64,000 nt of DNA from Halopiger goleimassiliensis. GTDB lineage: Archaea > Halobacteriota > Halobacteria > Halobacteriales > Natrialbaceae. Positions within the stretch are counted from its first letter, which is position 1, and the number at the start of each line of letters is the position of its first letter. The stretch is from contig NZ_HG315690.1 in assembly GCF_000455345.1 (NCBI RefSeq), forward strand, positions 2,890,339 through 2,954,338, written 5' to 3'. The position numbers were made by a program, and so were the translations under genes. The notes beneath the pieces were generated by a model. That model was not told the origin of the DNA and searched no databases. It worked only from the letters and a program-made list of their open reading frames with translations. Shown piece after piece: positions 35,504-43,548 of this stretch.

Positions 35504-36226
35504 ATGAATACGTCCGACACACGTGGACGCTCCACCACGAACGCCACCCTCCCGTCGATTCAGCAATCGACCGACGGCCCGGTCGTCATCGAGGACTTCT
35601 CGTCGTGGCCCGGGGAGAACCGACTCGGCGAGTACTCGAACGCGGGCGCGTTCGCGAACGGCGACGGCGAACTGGTCGAGGACGCCTTGCGACTCGAGTT
35701 CGACGACGGCGGCTGGTTCCTCAGCAACGTTCGAGCGGACCTCTCGGGGTACACCCACCTCGAGCTGGACGTCCGTGGCGACGACGGCGGCGAGGAGTCT
35801 GCCGTCTTCCTCGAGATCGACAGCGTTGCAGGTCCGCTCGGCTCGCTGACCGACGAGTCGATCGAGACCGAGTTCACGACCGTCGGCGTCGACCTCGAGG
35901 CCGTCGGCGTCGATCCGTCGTCGGTACAGGACGTGTGGCTGACCTGCTGGAACGCCGGCAGCGGTGCGATCGAGATCGACGAACTCCGGTTCGTCGACCG
36001 GGACGGCGATACGATCACGGTCGGCGACCACGACGCCCGCGATCCCGACGGGGATGGCCGCTACGACGACGTCACCGGCGACGGCCTGACCAACCACGAG
36101 GACGTCGAGGCCTTCTACGAACACCTCGACGCCGACGGCGTCCAGGAGAACCCCGACGCCTTCGACTTCGACGAGGACGGTCACGTCAGCTACGCCGACG
36201 TCCTCGAACTCCTGGACGACCTCTAG
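35504..36226 (+). CDS. CBM-like module fused to dockerin, no signal peptide
   Basis: The 240-residue protein has two parts. Residues 26-166 form a beta-sandwich-like module (VVIEDFSS, LRLEFDDGGWFLSN, LDVRGDDGGEE, FTTVGVDL) that resembles carbohydrate-binding jelly-roll domains. Residues 180-240 are a dockerin. The same module occurs in the next gene at residues 43-182. No catalytic residues are evident, so it may add a binding function to the complex. The 25-residue N-terminus (MNTSDTRGRSTTNATL) has no Tat, Sec or lipobox feature, unlike every other dockerin protein here, and no in-frame upstream start repairs it. It may be exported by another route or be a decayed gene. Confidence 0.8.
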   Translation: MNTSDTRGRSTTNATLPSIQQSTDGPVVIEDFSSWPGENRLGEYSNAGAFANGDGELVEDALRLEFDDGGWFLSNVRADLSGYTHLELDVRGDDGGEESAVFLEIDSVAGPLGSLTDESIETEFTTVGVDLEAVGVDPSSVQDVWLTCWNAGSGAIEIDELRFVDRDGDTITVGDHDARDPDGDGRYDDVTGDGLTNHEDVEAFYEHLDADGVQENPDAFDFDEDGHVSYADVLELLDDL

Positions 36227-36239
36227 CTCGCCGCAGTCG

Positions 36240-36299
36240 CGTATTTTCCATAATCTAGTACTAGAAAATATTTATTATTCGGAAGTCGAATTAATATGT
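36240..36299 (+). promoter_or_regulatory. AT-rich promoter before the unknown-domain gene
   Basis: TAATCTAGTACTAGAAAAT (36251-36269), followed by ATTTATTATTC, matches the cluster element and lies about 30-50 bases before ATG 36300, right for a TATA/BRE region of a leaderless mRNA. The CTAGTACTAG palindrome (36254-36263) is a plausible operator. Confidence 0.5.
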
Positions 36300-38009
36300 A
36301 TGGCCAAACGGAGAGCCGTCCTGAAGAACGGTATCGCCGTCGGAACAGCCGCGCTGGTCGGCCTGAGCGCCGGCGGAACGGGGACGACGGCTGCGACGCA
36401 GCAGGACAGCGAGACCGGGACGTCCGGGCTCGTCGTCAACGACTTCGAAGCGGGCGCGTACCCGGGGACGAACGAACTCGAGGAGTGGGCCGACCACGTC
36501 GCGTTCGATGGCGAGGACCTCGACGACGGCGTGTTGCGACTCGAGTACGACGACGGCGGGTTCTTCGCGACCAATCTCTTCGCCGATCTCTCGGCCTACG
36601 ATCGGCTCGAACTGGTCGTCCGCGGTGACGACGGCGGCGAGGAAACCGACGTCGACCTCAGGATCGGAAACGTTCGCGATCGGCTGGCGAACCTGACCGA
36701 CGACGCGATCGGAACCGAGTTCACGACCGTCGACGTCGACCTCGAGGACGCCGGCGTCGACCGATCGGCCGTCAGACAGCTTCGGCTCGCGTTCTGGCAC
36801 GGTGCCAGCGGGGCCATCGAACTCGAGGAGATCGCGTTCGTCGACGAGGGCTCGAGCGGCGGTGGGGAGCTGACTCCCGACACGACGCTGGCCGAGTTCT
36901 ACCCCGAGTACGACGAGGAGACCTACATCGAACAGGTCTGGACACAGTATCTCCCCGGCGACACCGACGCCGACGGCCACGGCGACTACGGCGACGTCGA
37001 CTGGCCCGACGAGCAGAAGGCGGCCGAGTTCGACGTCGACCTGGACGCGATTCAGGAGACGGTCGGCGACGGGACGCTCACGTTCGGGGAGATGGGCACG
37101 CAGGCGCTCGAACACGTCAAGCAGTACGAGGCCGAAGGGGTCCCGCGGCGGGCCAGCGTGAAGCTCCTGCCGCGACTGAGCCTGCTTCCCGACGAGACCG
37201 AGGAGCCGTCCTACCACAACGAGCCGATGGACTTCTGGGACGAGACCGCGGGACCGATCCCCGCGACGAACGATCCGGACCAACTCGTGCAGGAGCCGTG
37301 GCCGACCGACGCGGCGACCTACGACCCCGAGGAGGTCGCCGAGCGTGACCGGGCTCACGACCAGCCGGAACACGAGGACGGCGAGGGCTGGACCCGCGCC
37401 GACCGCCTCCCCGACGAGCGCTACTACGACGACGAGAACCCGATCCACGACATCGCCGACGGAATCCACCCCGCGACGGGCGACCCGCTCGGCGGCGACG
37501 GCTTCACCGCGAACGCGCCGATGGAGGTCGAGGCGAAGATCCACGAGCAAAACGGCGGTTTCTGGTATCAGGTTCTGCAGTTCAAGAACACGAGCGCGGT
37601 CCCGTACCACCTGAACGCCGCGGTGATCATGTGGATCGGCCCGTCGGGCGCGAACGGGCAGTTGCGAGCCGGCCACTACAACAACGAACAGCGCCCGGAC
37701 CCGGGCTACGGCCACCCCCAGCGCGACGTCATCGAGGTCGTCCACGACGAGGAGCGTGCGCTGTCGGCCTACGCCGTCCGCCTCGCGTTCCACGACGAGC
37801 CGTACAACATGCGGACGGCCTACCCGAACCAGTACTGGAGCCTCGAGCAGGGCATGACCCCGCCCGAGGGCCACTTCGAGACGCCCGAGGAACGCCAGGA
37901 ACTGGTCGACATCATGGCCGAAACCTGTCACGTCGAGATCGAGACCGACATGGACCGCAACGACGCGCTGCTCGATGCGGTCGACCTGCGCAACCGGATG
38001 ACGAACTAA
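36300..38009 (+). CDS. Exported protein: CBM-like module plus unrecognised 380-residue domain
   Basis: The 569-residue protein has a Tat-type leader (KRRAVLKNGIAVGTAALVG) cut near ATQQD. Residues 43-182 repeat the CBM-like module of the CBM-dockerin protein. Residues 190-569 form a domain I do not recognise. It is rich in Glu, Asp, Tyr and His, with HVKQYEAEGVPRRASVKLLPR (272-292), DENPIHDIADGIHPATGDP (378-396), FWYQVLQFKNTSAVPYHLNA (421-440) and GQLRAGHYNNEQRPDPGYG (453-471). It has no dockerin, unlike the enzymes around it. The mature N-terminus is not His, so a standard LPMO is unlikely. GH5_7-like mannanase follows 78 bases later, probably in the same transcript. An unknown polysaccharide-active or binding protein is the best guess. 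Confidence 0.75.
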   Translation: MAKRRAVLKNGIAVGTAALVGLSAGGTGTTAATQQDSETGTSGLVVNDFEAGAYPGTNELEEWADHVAFDGEDLDDGVLRLEYDDGGFFATNLFADLSAYDRLELVVRGDDGGEETDVDLRIGNVRDRLANLTDDAIGTEFTTVDVDLEDAGVDRSAVRQLRLAFWHGASGAIELEEIAFVDEGSSGGGELTPDTTLAEFYPEYDEETYIEQVWTQYLPGDTDADGHGDYGDVDWPDEQKAAEFDVDLDAIQETVGDGTLTFGEMGTQALEHVKQYEAEGVPRRASVKLLPRLSLLPDETEEPSYHNEPMDFWDETAGPIPATNDPDQLVQEPWPTDAATYDPEEVAERDRAHDQPEHEDGEGWTRADRLPDERYYDDENPIHDIADGIHPATGDPLGGDGFTANAPMEVEAKIHEQNGGFWYQVLQFKNTSAVPYHLNAAVIMWIGPSGANGQLRAGHYNNEQRPDPGYGHPQRDVIEVVHDEERALSAYAVRLAFHDEPYNMRTAYPNQYWSLEQGMTPPEGHFETPEERQELVDIMAETCHVEIETDMDRNDALLDAVDLRNRMTN

Positions 38010-38087
38010 TCTCGAGCGGAACCGGCCCCCGGCCCGTCGACTGCGGCGCTGCCGGCCGGAGAACGGACCACGAGACCCGACCAAATC

Positions 38088-39557
38088 ATGACACGACACC
38101 AGTCGACTGAAACCGACGAGACGATCGATCGAACGGTACGGACGACCCGACGCGGATTCGTGAAAGCCGTCGGTACGGGCGCGGCGCTCACCGTCGGACT
38201 CGGCAGCGCGTCGCCGGCGACCGCGGCGGTCGACGCGCCGATGGACGCGTTCGTCCGGACCGACGGCACCGAGTTCGTCGTCGACGGCGAACCGGTCTAC
38301 TTCACCGGTGCGAACAACTTCTGGATCACCCACGAGTACGAGGGCACGAAAGAACGGATCGACGACGTCCTCGACCTCTACGCGGACCTGGGGATCGACC
38401 TCGTCCGGTTCTGGGCGCACGGGGAGGGGAAAGACGGCCCCCTCGCGCTCCAGCCCGAACCGGGCGAGTACAACGAGGACGCCCTCGAGAACCTCGATTA
38501 CCTGATCGAAGCGGCCAGGGAGCGTGGCATCAGGCTCGTCGCGGCGCTGGTCGACAACTGGGACCACGAGGGCGGCATGCTCCAGTACGCCGAGTGGGCC
38601 GGCGGCGAGTCGCGCTACGAGTTCTACACGATGGACGAGACCCGCGAGATGTATCGCGACCACGTCGAGACCATCCTGACGCGCGAGAACACCTACAGCG
38701 GACTCGAGTGGCGTGAGGACCCGACGATCGCGATGTGGGAGCTGGCCAACGAGCCCCGCCTCGAGCAGGACGACGTCCCCGAGGGGATGGACGACCTCGA
38801 ACCGCCCGAGCACAAGGAGATCCTCGGCGACTGGATCCAGGAGATGTCGGCGTACCTCACGGACCTCGACGACGACCACCTCGTCTCGACGGGGTCGGAA
38901 GGCCACTACTACGGCGACTGGGACGACGACTACCCCGACGACGACTGGGACGGCCAATCGTACCTCGACCACCACGCGTTCGAGACGATCGACGCCTGCT
39001 CGTTCCACCTGTACCCCGACCACTGGGACATCCCGCTGGAGGACGGCGCGGAGTACGTCCAGAGCCGGATCGTCGACGCCCACGAGGAACTCGGCAAGCC
39101 GGCCTACCTCGGCGAGTTCAACGTCAACGCGTACGAACACGACCTCGAGACGAAAAACGAGTATCTCGAGGCGTGGTACGACGTCGCCGACGAGTACGAC
39201 TGCAACGCCGTCATCCCCTGGCAGGTCGTCCTCGAGGAGACGCAGGATCACGACGGGTTCCAGATCTACGCGAGCGAATCGGGTCACCTCATCGAATCCT
39301 ACGCCGACGCCGCGGCCGCGAAGAGCGGAACCTGGGACGACTCGATCCAGGTCGGCGACTACGAGGCACGGGACCCCGACGGCGACGGCCTGTACGACGA
39401 CGTCACCGGCGACGGACGGACCAACCACGAGGACGTCGAGGCCTTCTACGAACACCTCGACGCCGACGGCGTCCAGGAAAATCCCGACGCCTTCGACTTC
39501 GACGAGGACGGCCACGTCGGCTTCGCCGACGTCCTCGAACTGCTCGAGGGGCTGTGA
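38088..39557 (+). CDS. Secreted GH5 (mannanase-like) with C-terminal dockerin
   Basis: The 489-residue protein has a Tat signal (TTRRGFVKAVGTG, RR at 21-22). The barrel (about 50-412) opens FVVDGEPVYFTGANNFW, the style of GH5_7 beta-mannanases. The acid/base Glu222 is in WELANEPR and the nucleophile Glu343 in LGEFNVN. HLYPDHW at 307-313 fits the catalytic His/Tyr region. The dockerin is 429-489. The likely activity is endo-beta-1,4-mannan hydrolysis, inferred from motif resemblance only. It is the last gene of the cluster and is convergent with RNase Z. Confidence 0.9.
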   Translation: MTRHQSTETDETIDRTVRTTRRGFVKAVGTGAALTVGLGSASPATAAVDAPMDAFVRTDGTEFVVDGEPVYFTGANNFWITHEYEGTKERIDDVLDLYADLGIDLVRFWAHGEGKDGPLALQPEPGEYNEDALENLDYLIEAARERGIRLVAALVDNWDHEGGMLQYAEWAGGESRYEFYTMDETREMYRDHVETILTRENTYSGLEWREDPTIAMWELANEPRLEQDDVPEGMDDLEPPEHKEILGDWIQEMSAYLTDLDDDHLVSTGSEGHYYGDWDDDYPDDDWDGQSYLDHHAFETIDACSFHLYPDHWDIPLEDGAEYVQSRIVDAHEELGKPAYLGEFNVNAYEHDLETKNEYLEAWYDVADEYDCNAVIPWQVVLEETQDHDGFQIYASESGHLIESYADAAAAKSGTWDDSIQVGDYEARDPDGDGLYDDVTGDGRTNHEDVEAFYEHLDADGVQENPDAFDFDEDGHVGFADVLELLEGL

Positions 39558-39704
39558 GACCGAGGGCGCGGCCAGTGGCGACGACCACCGGCTGGCCCCG
39601 CGTCGCCTCGAGCAACCAGCATCGCGTCCGATCTGCTGGCGGGCAGTGACGACGCAACTGCGTTCTGATCGGCGGTTGCCCGGAGAGATCGGTACGGGTC
39701 CGGA

Positions 39705-40634
39705 TCAGTCGTCGTCCGGATACGGAATCTCGAGTTCGTCGCCGTCCGCCGGCAACAGGACCTCCCCGTCGAACGCCTCGCGGGCCTGCTCGAGGTGATC
39801 CGCGGTGTGGCCGGCGTACCGCGAGGAGATGTGCATCAGGGCGAGCCGTTTCGCGCCGGCGCGGGCGGCGATTTCGGCCGCGCCACGGGCGGTCGAGTGG
39901 GCCGTCTTCGTCGCGCGCTCGGCGCGGTCGTCCGCGAACGTCGCGTCGTGGATCAACAGATCGGGGTCGTCGGCGACCTCGATCGTCGCGACGGTCGGGC
40001 GGGTGTCGCCGGTGTAGACGATCGTTCGCCCGGGTCGGGGATCGCCGACGACCTGGTCCGGTTCGACGACGGTGCCGTCCTCGAGTTCGACGGGTTCGCC
40101 CTCGTGGAGTTTGGAGAACTTCGGCCCGACCGGTACCCCGAGTTCTTCGGCGCGCTCACGGTCGAACCGTCCCTTGCGCTCGTCCTCGACGAGGGCGTAG
40201 CCGACCGACCGGGCGTCGTGGTCGGTCTCGAACGTCCGGACCTCGTACTCGTCGGCGCGGTAGGCGACGTCGCCGTCGCCGACCTCGCTGATCCGGACCG
40301 GAAAGGAGGGCCGGTTGTCCAGCGCGTTCACGAGGCTCTTGAGCTGTCTGCGGGTCCCCCGTGGCGCGTGAATCGCCAGCGGTTCCTCGCGGTCGTTGAA
40401 GTCCATCGTCTGCAACAGGCCGGGAATCCCCAGCACGTGGTCACCGTGCAGGTGGGTGACGAACAGGTGGGAGACCGAAAACCCCGTGCCAAAGCGCATC
40501 ATCTGGCGCTGCGTTCCCTCGCCGGCGTCGAACAACAGCTGTTCGCCCGCTCGAGAGACGAAGATTCCGCTCGGGTTCCGTTCGGTCGTCGGAACCGCTC
40601 CGGCCGTCCCCAGGAACGTCACGCGCAGTGGCAT
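39705..40634 (-). CDS. rnz: Ribonuclease Z (tRNA 3' endonuclease)
   Basis: ATG 40634 gives 309 residues, the usual length of short-form RNase Z. The metallo-beta-lactamase motif THLHGDHVLGIPG is near residue 60. FLGTAGAVPTTERNPS at the start and GDTRP, HDATFADD and ALMHISSRYAG later provide further zinc ligands. The enzyme removes 3' trailers from pre-tRNAs. An upstream in-frame extension of 19 residues is not conserved-looking. Confidence 0.95.
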   Translation of the reverse strand: MPLRVTFLGTAGAVPTTERNPSGIFVSRAGEQLLFDAGEGTQRQMMRFGTGFSVSHLFVTHLHGDHVLGIPGLLQTMDFNDREEPLAIHAPRGTRRQLKSLVNALDNRPSFPVRISEVGDGDVAYRADEYEVRTFETDHDARSVGYALVEDERKGRFDRERAEELGVPVGPKFSKLHEGEPVELEDGTVVEPDQVVGDPRPGRTIVYTGDTRPTVATIEVADDPDLLIHDATFADDRAERATKTAHSTARGAAEIAARAGAKRLALMHISSRYAGHTADHLEQAREAFDGEVLLPADGDELEIPYPDDD

Positions 40635-40773
40635 CGGGTAGGTGTTCGGCCGTCCGGGGCTAAACCGGCTTCGATCGCCGGAGCCGGGCAATCGGGCGGC
40701 CCGATGACTGCGAAAGGACGACGCGTTTTAGAACCCTCGAGGACGTACCCTTCGGTATCGAAACACGAGACCA

Positions 40774-41946
40774 ATGAGTTCCGGATCGATTCTGGGAACT
40801 GCAAAGCGGATCGTCGCCATCCTGCTGGCGATCGTGATCGTCCTCGCCGCAGGCGTCGTCATCGGGCAAGCGCCGGCCATCTTCGGCGTCGAGGACGACC
40901 CCGAGGCGTCGATCACGTTTCCGGATCAGGACGGCGAGGGGACGAACGTCACCGTCGAGGAGGTTACCCTCTCGGACGGCGGCTTCGTCGTCCTGAGCGA
41001 CGGCGACGAGGTACTCACCGTCTCCGAGTACCTCGAGGCGGGACCACACGAGAACGTCACGATCGAGAAAGCGGAGAACGGCCCCGACCTGCGGGGTACC
41101 ATCACCGCGACGGTCCACCAGGACACCGACGACGACGAGACCTACGCCTACGAGCAGACCGACGGCGAGGAGGACAGACCCTACCTCGAGGACGGCTACC
41201 CCGTCAGCGACACCGCGACGGTCACGATTCCCGGCGAGGACGATCCGCTGACCGACTCGTTCGCCGTCGAGGAACTCGACGCGCCCGACTTCGCGACGAC
41301 CAACGGGACGGTCACGGTGACCGCCGAGATTTCGAACCCGACCGACCTCGAACTCCAACAGCCCGTCGAGATCCGGATCGACGGCGAGTTGCTCGAGCAG
41401 CAGACGGTCGATCTGGGACCGGGCGACGCCCAGGAGATCACCAGCGAGATCGACACCCGAACGCGCGCACCCGGCGAACGGACGATCGGCGTCTACACGA
41501 ACGCCGACGGTGCGCACGCGACGATCGACCTCGAGTTCCACACCGATCCCGCGGTCGCTGTCGTGAACGGGACCGACGACGGTCTGACGATCGACGCCGC
41601 CATCCCGACCGAAGGCTTCGTCGCCGTCACGGACAACGAGACCGACGAGCGCCTCGGGACGAGCGAGCAAGTCGCCGCCGGCGAACACGAGAACGTCTCC
41701 GTCTCGTTCGACGAGAACGTCACCGTCGCGGACGACGACGAACTCCGCGTGGCCCTCTTCGAGGGCGACCCCGACGATCCGGACGCGGCCAGCCCGATCG
41801 AACACGACGACGAACCGGTCGAGACGGTCGTCACGCTCGAGGGTGCCCGCGCGGCCGGTGAGCGGGGCGACGATGCCGACTCCGAACCCGACGCAGGCAA
41901 CGAAACGACCGACGCCGGCGAAGGAACCGACGACGGGGACGAGTAA
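40774..41946 (+). CDS. Membrane-anchored extracellular protein with repeated beta domains
   Basis: The 390-residue protein has one N-terminal transmembrane helix (about 11-32), after which the rest should face outside. Two similar domains (about 45-155 and 255-355) share GGFVVLSDGDEVLTVSEYLEAG and GFVAVTDNETDERLGTSEQV, each followed by HENV. Between them sits a CARDB-like beta domain (about 165-250, TVTAEISNPTDLELQQPVEI). The C-terminus is an acidic Asp/Glu/Gly tail. Multiple NxT/S sites suggest N-glycosylation. The role is unknown, perhaps a surface adhesion or envelope protein. Confidence 0.75.
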   Translation: MSSGSILGTAKRIVAILLAIVIVLAAGVVIGQAPAIFGVEDDPEASITFPDQDGEGTNVTVEEVTLSDGGFVVLSDGDEVLTVSEYLEAGPHENVTIEKAENGPDLRGTITATVHQDTDDDETYAYEQTDGEEDRPYLEDGYPVSDTATVTIPGEDDPLTDSFAVEELDAPDFATTNGTVTVTAEISNPTDLELQQPVEIRIDGELLEQQTVDLGPGDAQEITSEIDTRTRAPGERTIGVYTNADGAHATIDLEFHTDPAVAVVNGTDDGLTIDAAIPTEGFVAVTDNETDERLGTSEQVAAGEHENVSVSFDENVTVADDDELRVALFEGDPDDPDAASPIEHDDEPVETVVTLEGARAAGERGDDADSEPDAGNETTDAGEGTDDGDE

Positions 41947-42024
41947 GCGGGTGGCTCGAGGGCCGCGCTCGAGGCGAGCGAGCGATCGACCGATTCTTAC
42001 CCGACCCGTCCGTAGGGGACGGCG

Positions 42025-43029
42025 ATGGACGCGCCGCTGTGGACGGACACCCACGCCCCGGAGTTGGCCGAGTTGCCCCAGGACGACGCCCGCGAGTACC
42101 TCCAGCGGGCCGTCGACGAGCCGATCAACCTCCTCCTGCAGGGGCCGCCGGGCAGCGGCAAGACGGCCGCGGCACGCGCGCTGGCCCGTGAGGCGCACGC
42201 CGACCCGGACAACGACCTGATCGAGATCAACGTCGCGGACTTCTTCGGCCGGACGAAGACCGAGATCAAGAACGATCCCCGGTTCGCGCAGTTCCTCGTC
42301 GGCCGATCGGGCCTCTCGAAGCGAGACATGATCAACCACGTCTTGAAGGAGTCGGCCAGCTACGCCTCCGTCTCCGGAGAGTACAAGACGATCCTGCTGG
42401 ACAACGCCGAAGACGTCCGCGAGGACTTCCAGCAGGCGCTGCGCCGGATCATGGAACAGCACCACCGGACGACCCAGTTTATCATCGCGACGCGCCAGCC
42501 GACCAAACTGATCCCGCCGATCCGCTCGCGGTGTTTCCCCGTTCCCTTCCGCGCACCGTCGACGAGCGAAATCGCGACCGTCCTCGAGCGCATCGTCGAG
42601 CGCGAGGACGTCGAGTACGACGACGACGGCCTCGAGTTCGTCGCGGGCTACGCCGACGGTAACCTGCGCGAGGCGATCCTCGCCGCCCAGACGACCGTCG
42701 AGGACGCCGGCGAACTCACGATGACCGGGGCCTACGAGACCATCGGCGAAGTCGGTCTCGACGAGGACGTCGAGTCCATGCTCGACGACGCCGAAGCCGG
42801 CGAGTTCACGGACGCCCGCAAGACCCTGGACGACCTGCTGGTCGACGAGGGACTCGACGGCGGGGAAGTCCTCGACGAGATCCTCGCGGTCGCGCGCAAA
42901 CGCTACCAGGGCGAGAAACTCGCCCGGATCCACCGCCTCGCGGCCGACGTCGAGTTCGAGATGCACGAGGGCTCGAGCGACCGGATTCACGTCTCGCACC
43001 TGCTGGCCGAGCTGGGACGGGACGCCTGA
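42025..43029 (+). CDS. Replication factor C small-subunit paralogue (AAA+ clamp loader)
   Basis: The 334-residue AAA+ protein has a Walker A GPPGSGKT (42-49), an RFC box (SRC in IPPIRSRCFPVPF) and a C-terminal collar domain. Archaeal RFC loads the PCNA clamp at primer ends. The Walker B reads TILLDNAED instead of the usual LDEAD, so the catalytic Glu is replaced by Asn. That suggests a non-hydrolysing or specialised subunit; haloarchaea carry several rfcS paralogues. The insertion FFGRTKTEIKNDPRFAQFLVG (about 73-93) is also unlike standard RfcS. I leave the gene symbol open because the paralogue class is uncertain. Confidence 0.85.
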   Translation: MDAPLWTDTHAPELAELPQDDAREYLQRAVDEPINLLLQGPPGSGKTAAARALAREAHADPDNDLIEINVADFFGRTKTEIKNDPRFAQFLVGRSGLSKRDMINHVLKESASYASVSGEYKTILLDNAEDVREDFQQALRRIMEQHHRTTQFIIATRQPTKLIPPIRSRCFPVPFRAPSTSEIATVLERIVEREDVEYDDDGLEFVAGYADGNLREAILAAQTTVEDAGELTMTGAYETIGEVGLDEDVESMLDDAEAGEFTDARKTLDDLLVDEGLDGGEVLDEILAVARKRYQGEKLARIHRLAADVEFEMHEGSSDRIHVSHLLAELGRDA

Positions 43030-43053
43030 GACGAACCACTGTACGGGAAAACG

Positions 43054-43485
43054 ATGGGAACGCCGACGGCCGGAGCCGACGACCACGATCGCGACGACCA
43101 CCCGTTCCTCGCGAGCCGCGGCCCCGTGCTCGATCGGCTGTCGACCATCGCGGCCGTGACCGGCTACCTGCTGCTCGCGACGAACGACGCGCCGCCGCTG
43201 TCCGCGTTCGGCTTCCTCGAGGTCGTCGTGGGCTGTCTCGCCGTCGGGACGCTCGTCGGCCTCGTCCTCTATCGCCTCCTCGGGCCGGGCGTCCGCGGCC
43301 CGCTGTGGCTGGGCGTCATCACTGCCGTCGCCCTCTCGATACCCCTGTTGCTCGTGCTGTTGCTCACCGGGAACTACACGTCGCAGCTGGGGTGGGTCCT
43401 CTCCCTGGGAGCCGCGACGTTCGGCCTCGGCGCGACCGCTCGAGCGGTGCGCGCACGACGCGTGGACGCTCGCTCGGAGCGCTAG
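43054..43485 (+). CDS. Four-helix membrane protein of unknown function
   Basis: The 143-residue protein has an acidic N-terminus (about 1-26) and four predicted helices (about 28-45, 50-72, 80-100 and 105-125), ending in an Arg-rich tail. No transporter or enzyme signature is visible. It follows the RFC paralogue by 24 bases on the same strand, suggesting co-transcription without indicating function. Confidence 0.65.
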   Translation: MGTPTAGADDHDRDDHPFLASRGPVLDRLSTIAAVTGYLLLATNDAPPLSAFGFLEVVVGCLAVGTLVGLVLYRLLGPGVRGPLWLGVITAVALSIPLLLVLLLTGNYTSQLGWVLSLGAATFGLGATARAVRARRVDARSER

Positions 43486-43548
43486 CGTCGGCTCGCTCGC
43501 GAGCGCCGGCCCCCGACGTTTTCTCGCGCGCGACCGAACGGAGAAGAC

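Noticed and set aside
36300-38009. LPMO assignment for the unknown-domain protein
   Set aside because: LPMOs need a mature N-terminal His. The predicted cleavage leaves a Gln/Asp-rich start, followed by a CBM-like module.
36291-39515. 1074-residue minus-strand frame opposite the unknown-domain and mannanase genes
   Set aside because: It runs across two well-supported plus-strand genes and their intergenic gap and has repetitive Val/Asp/Arg composition typical of antisense shadows.
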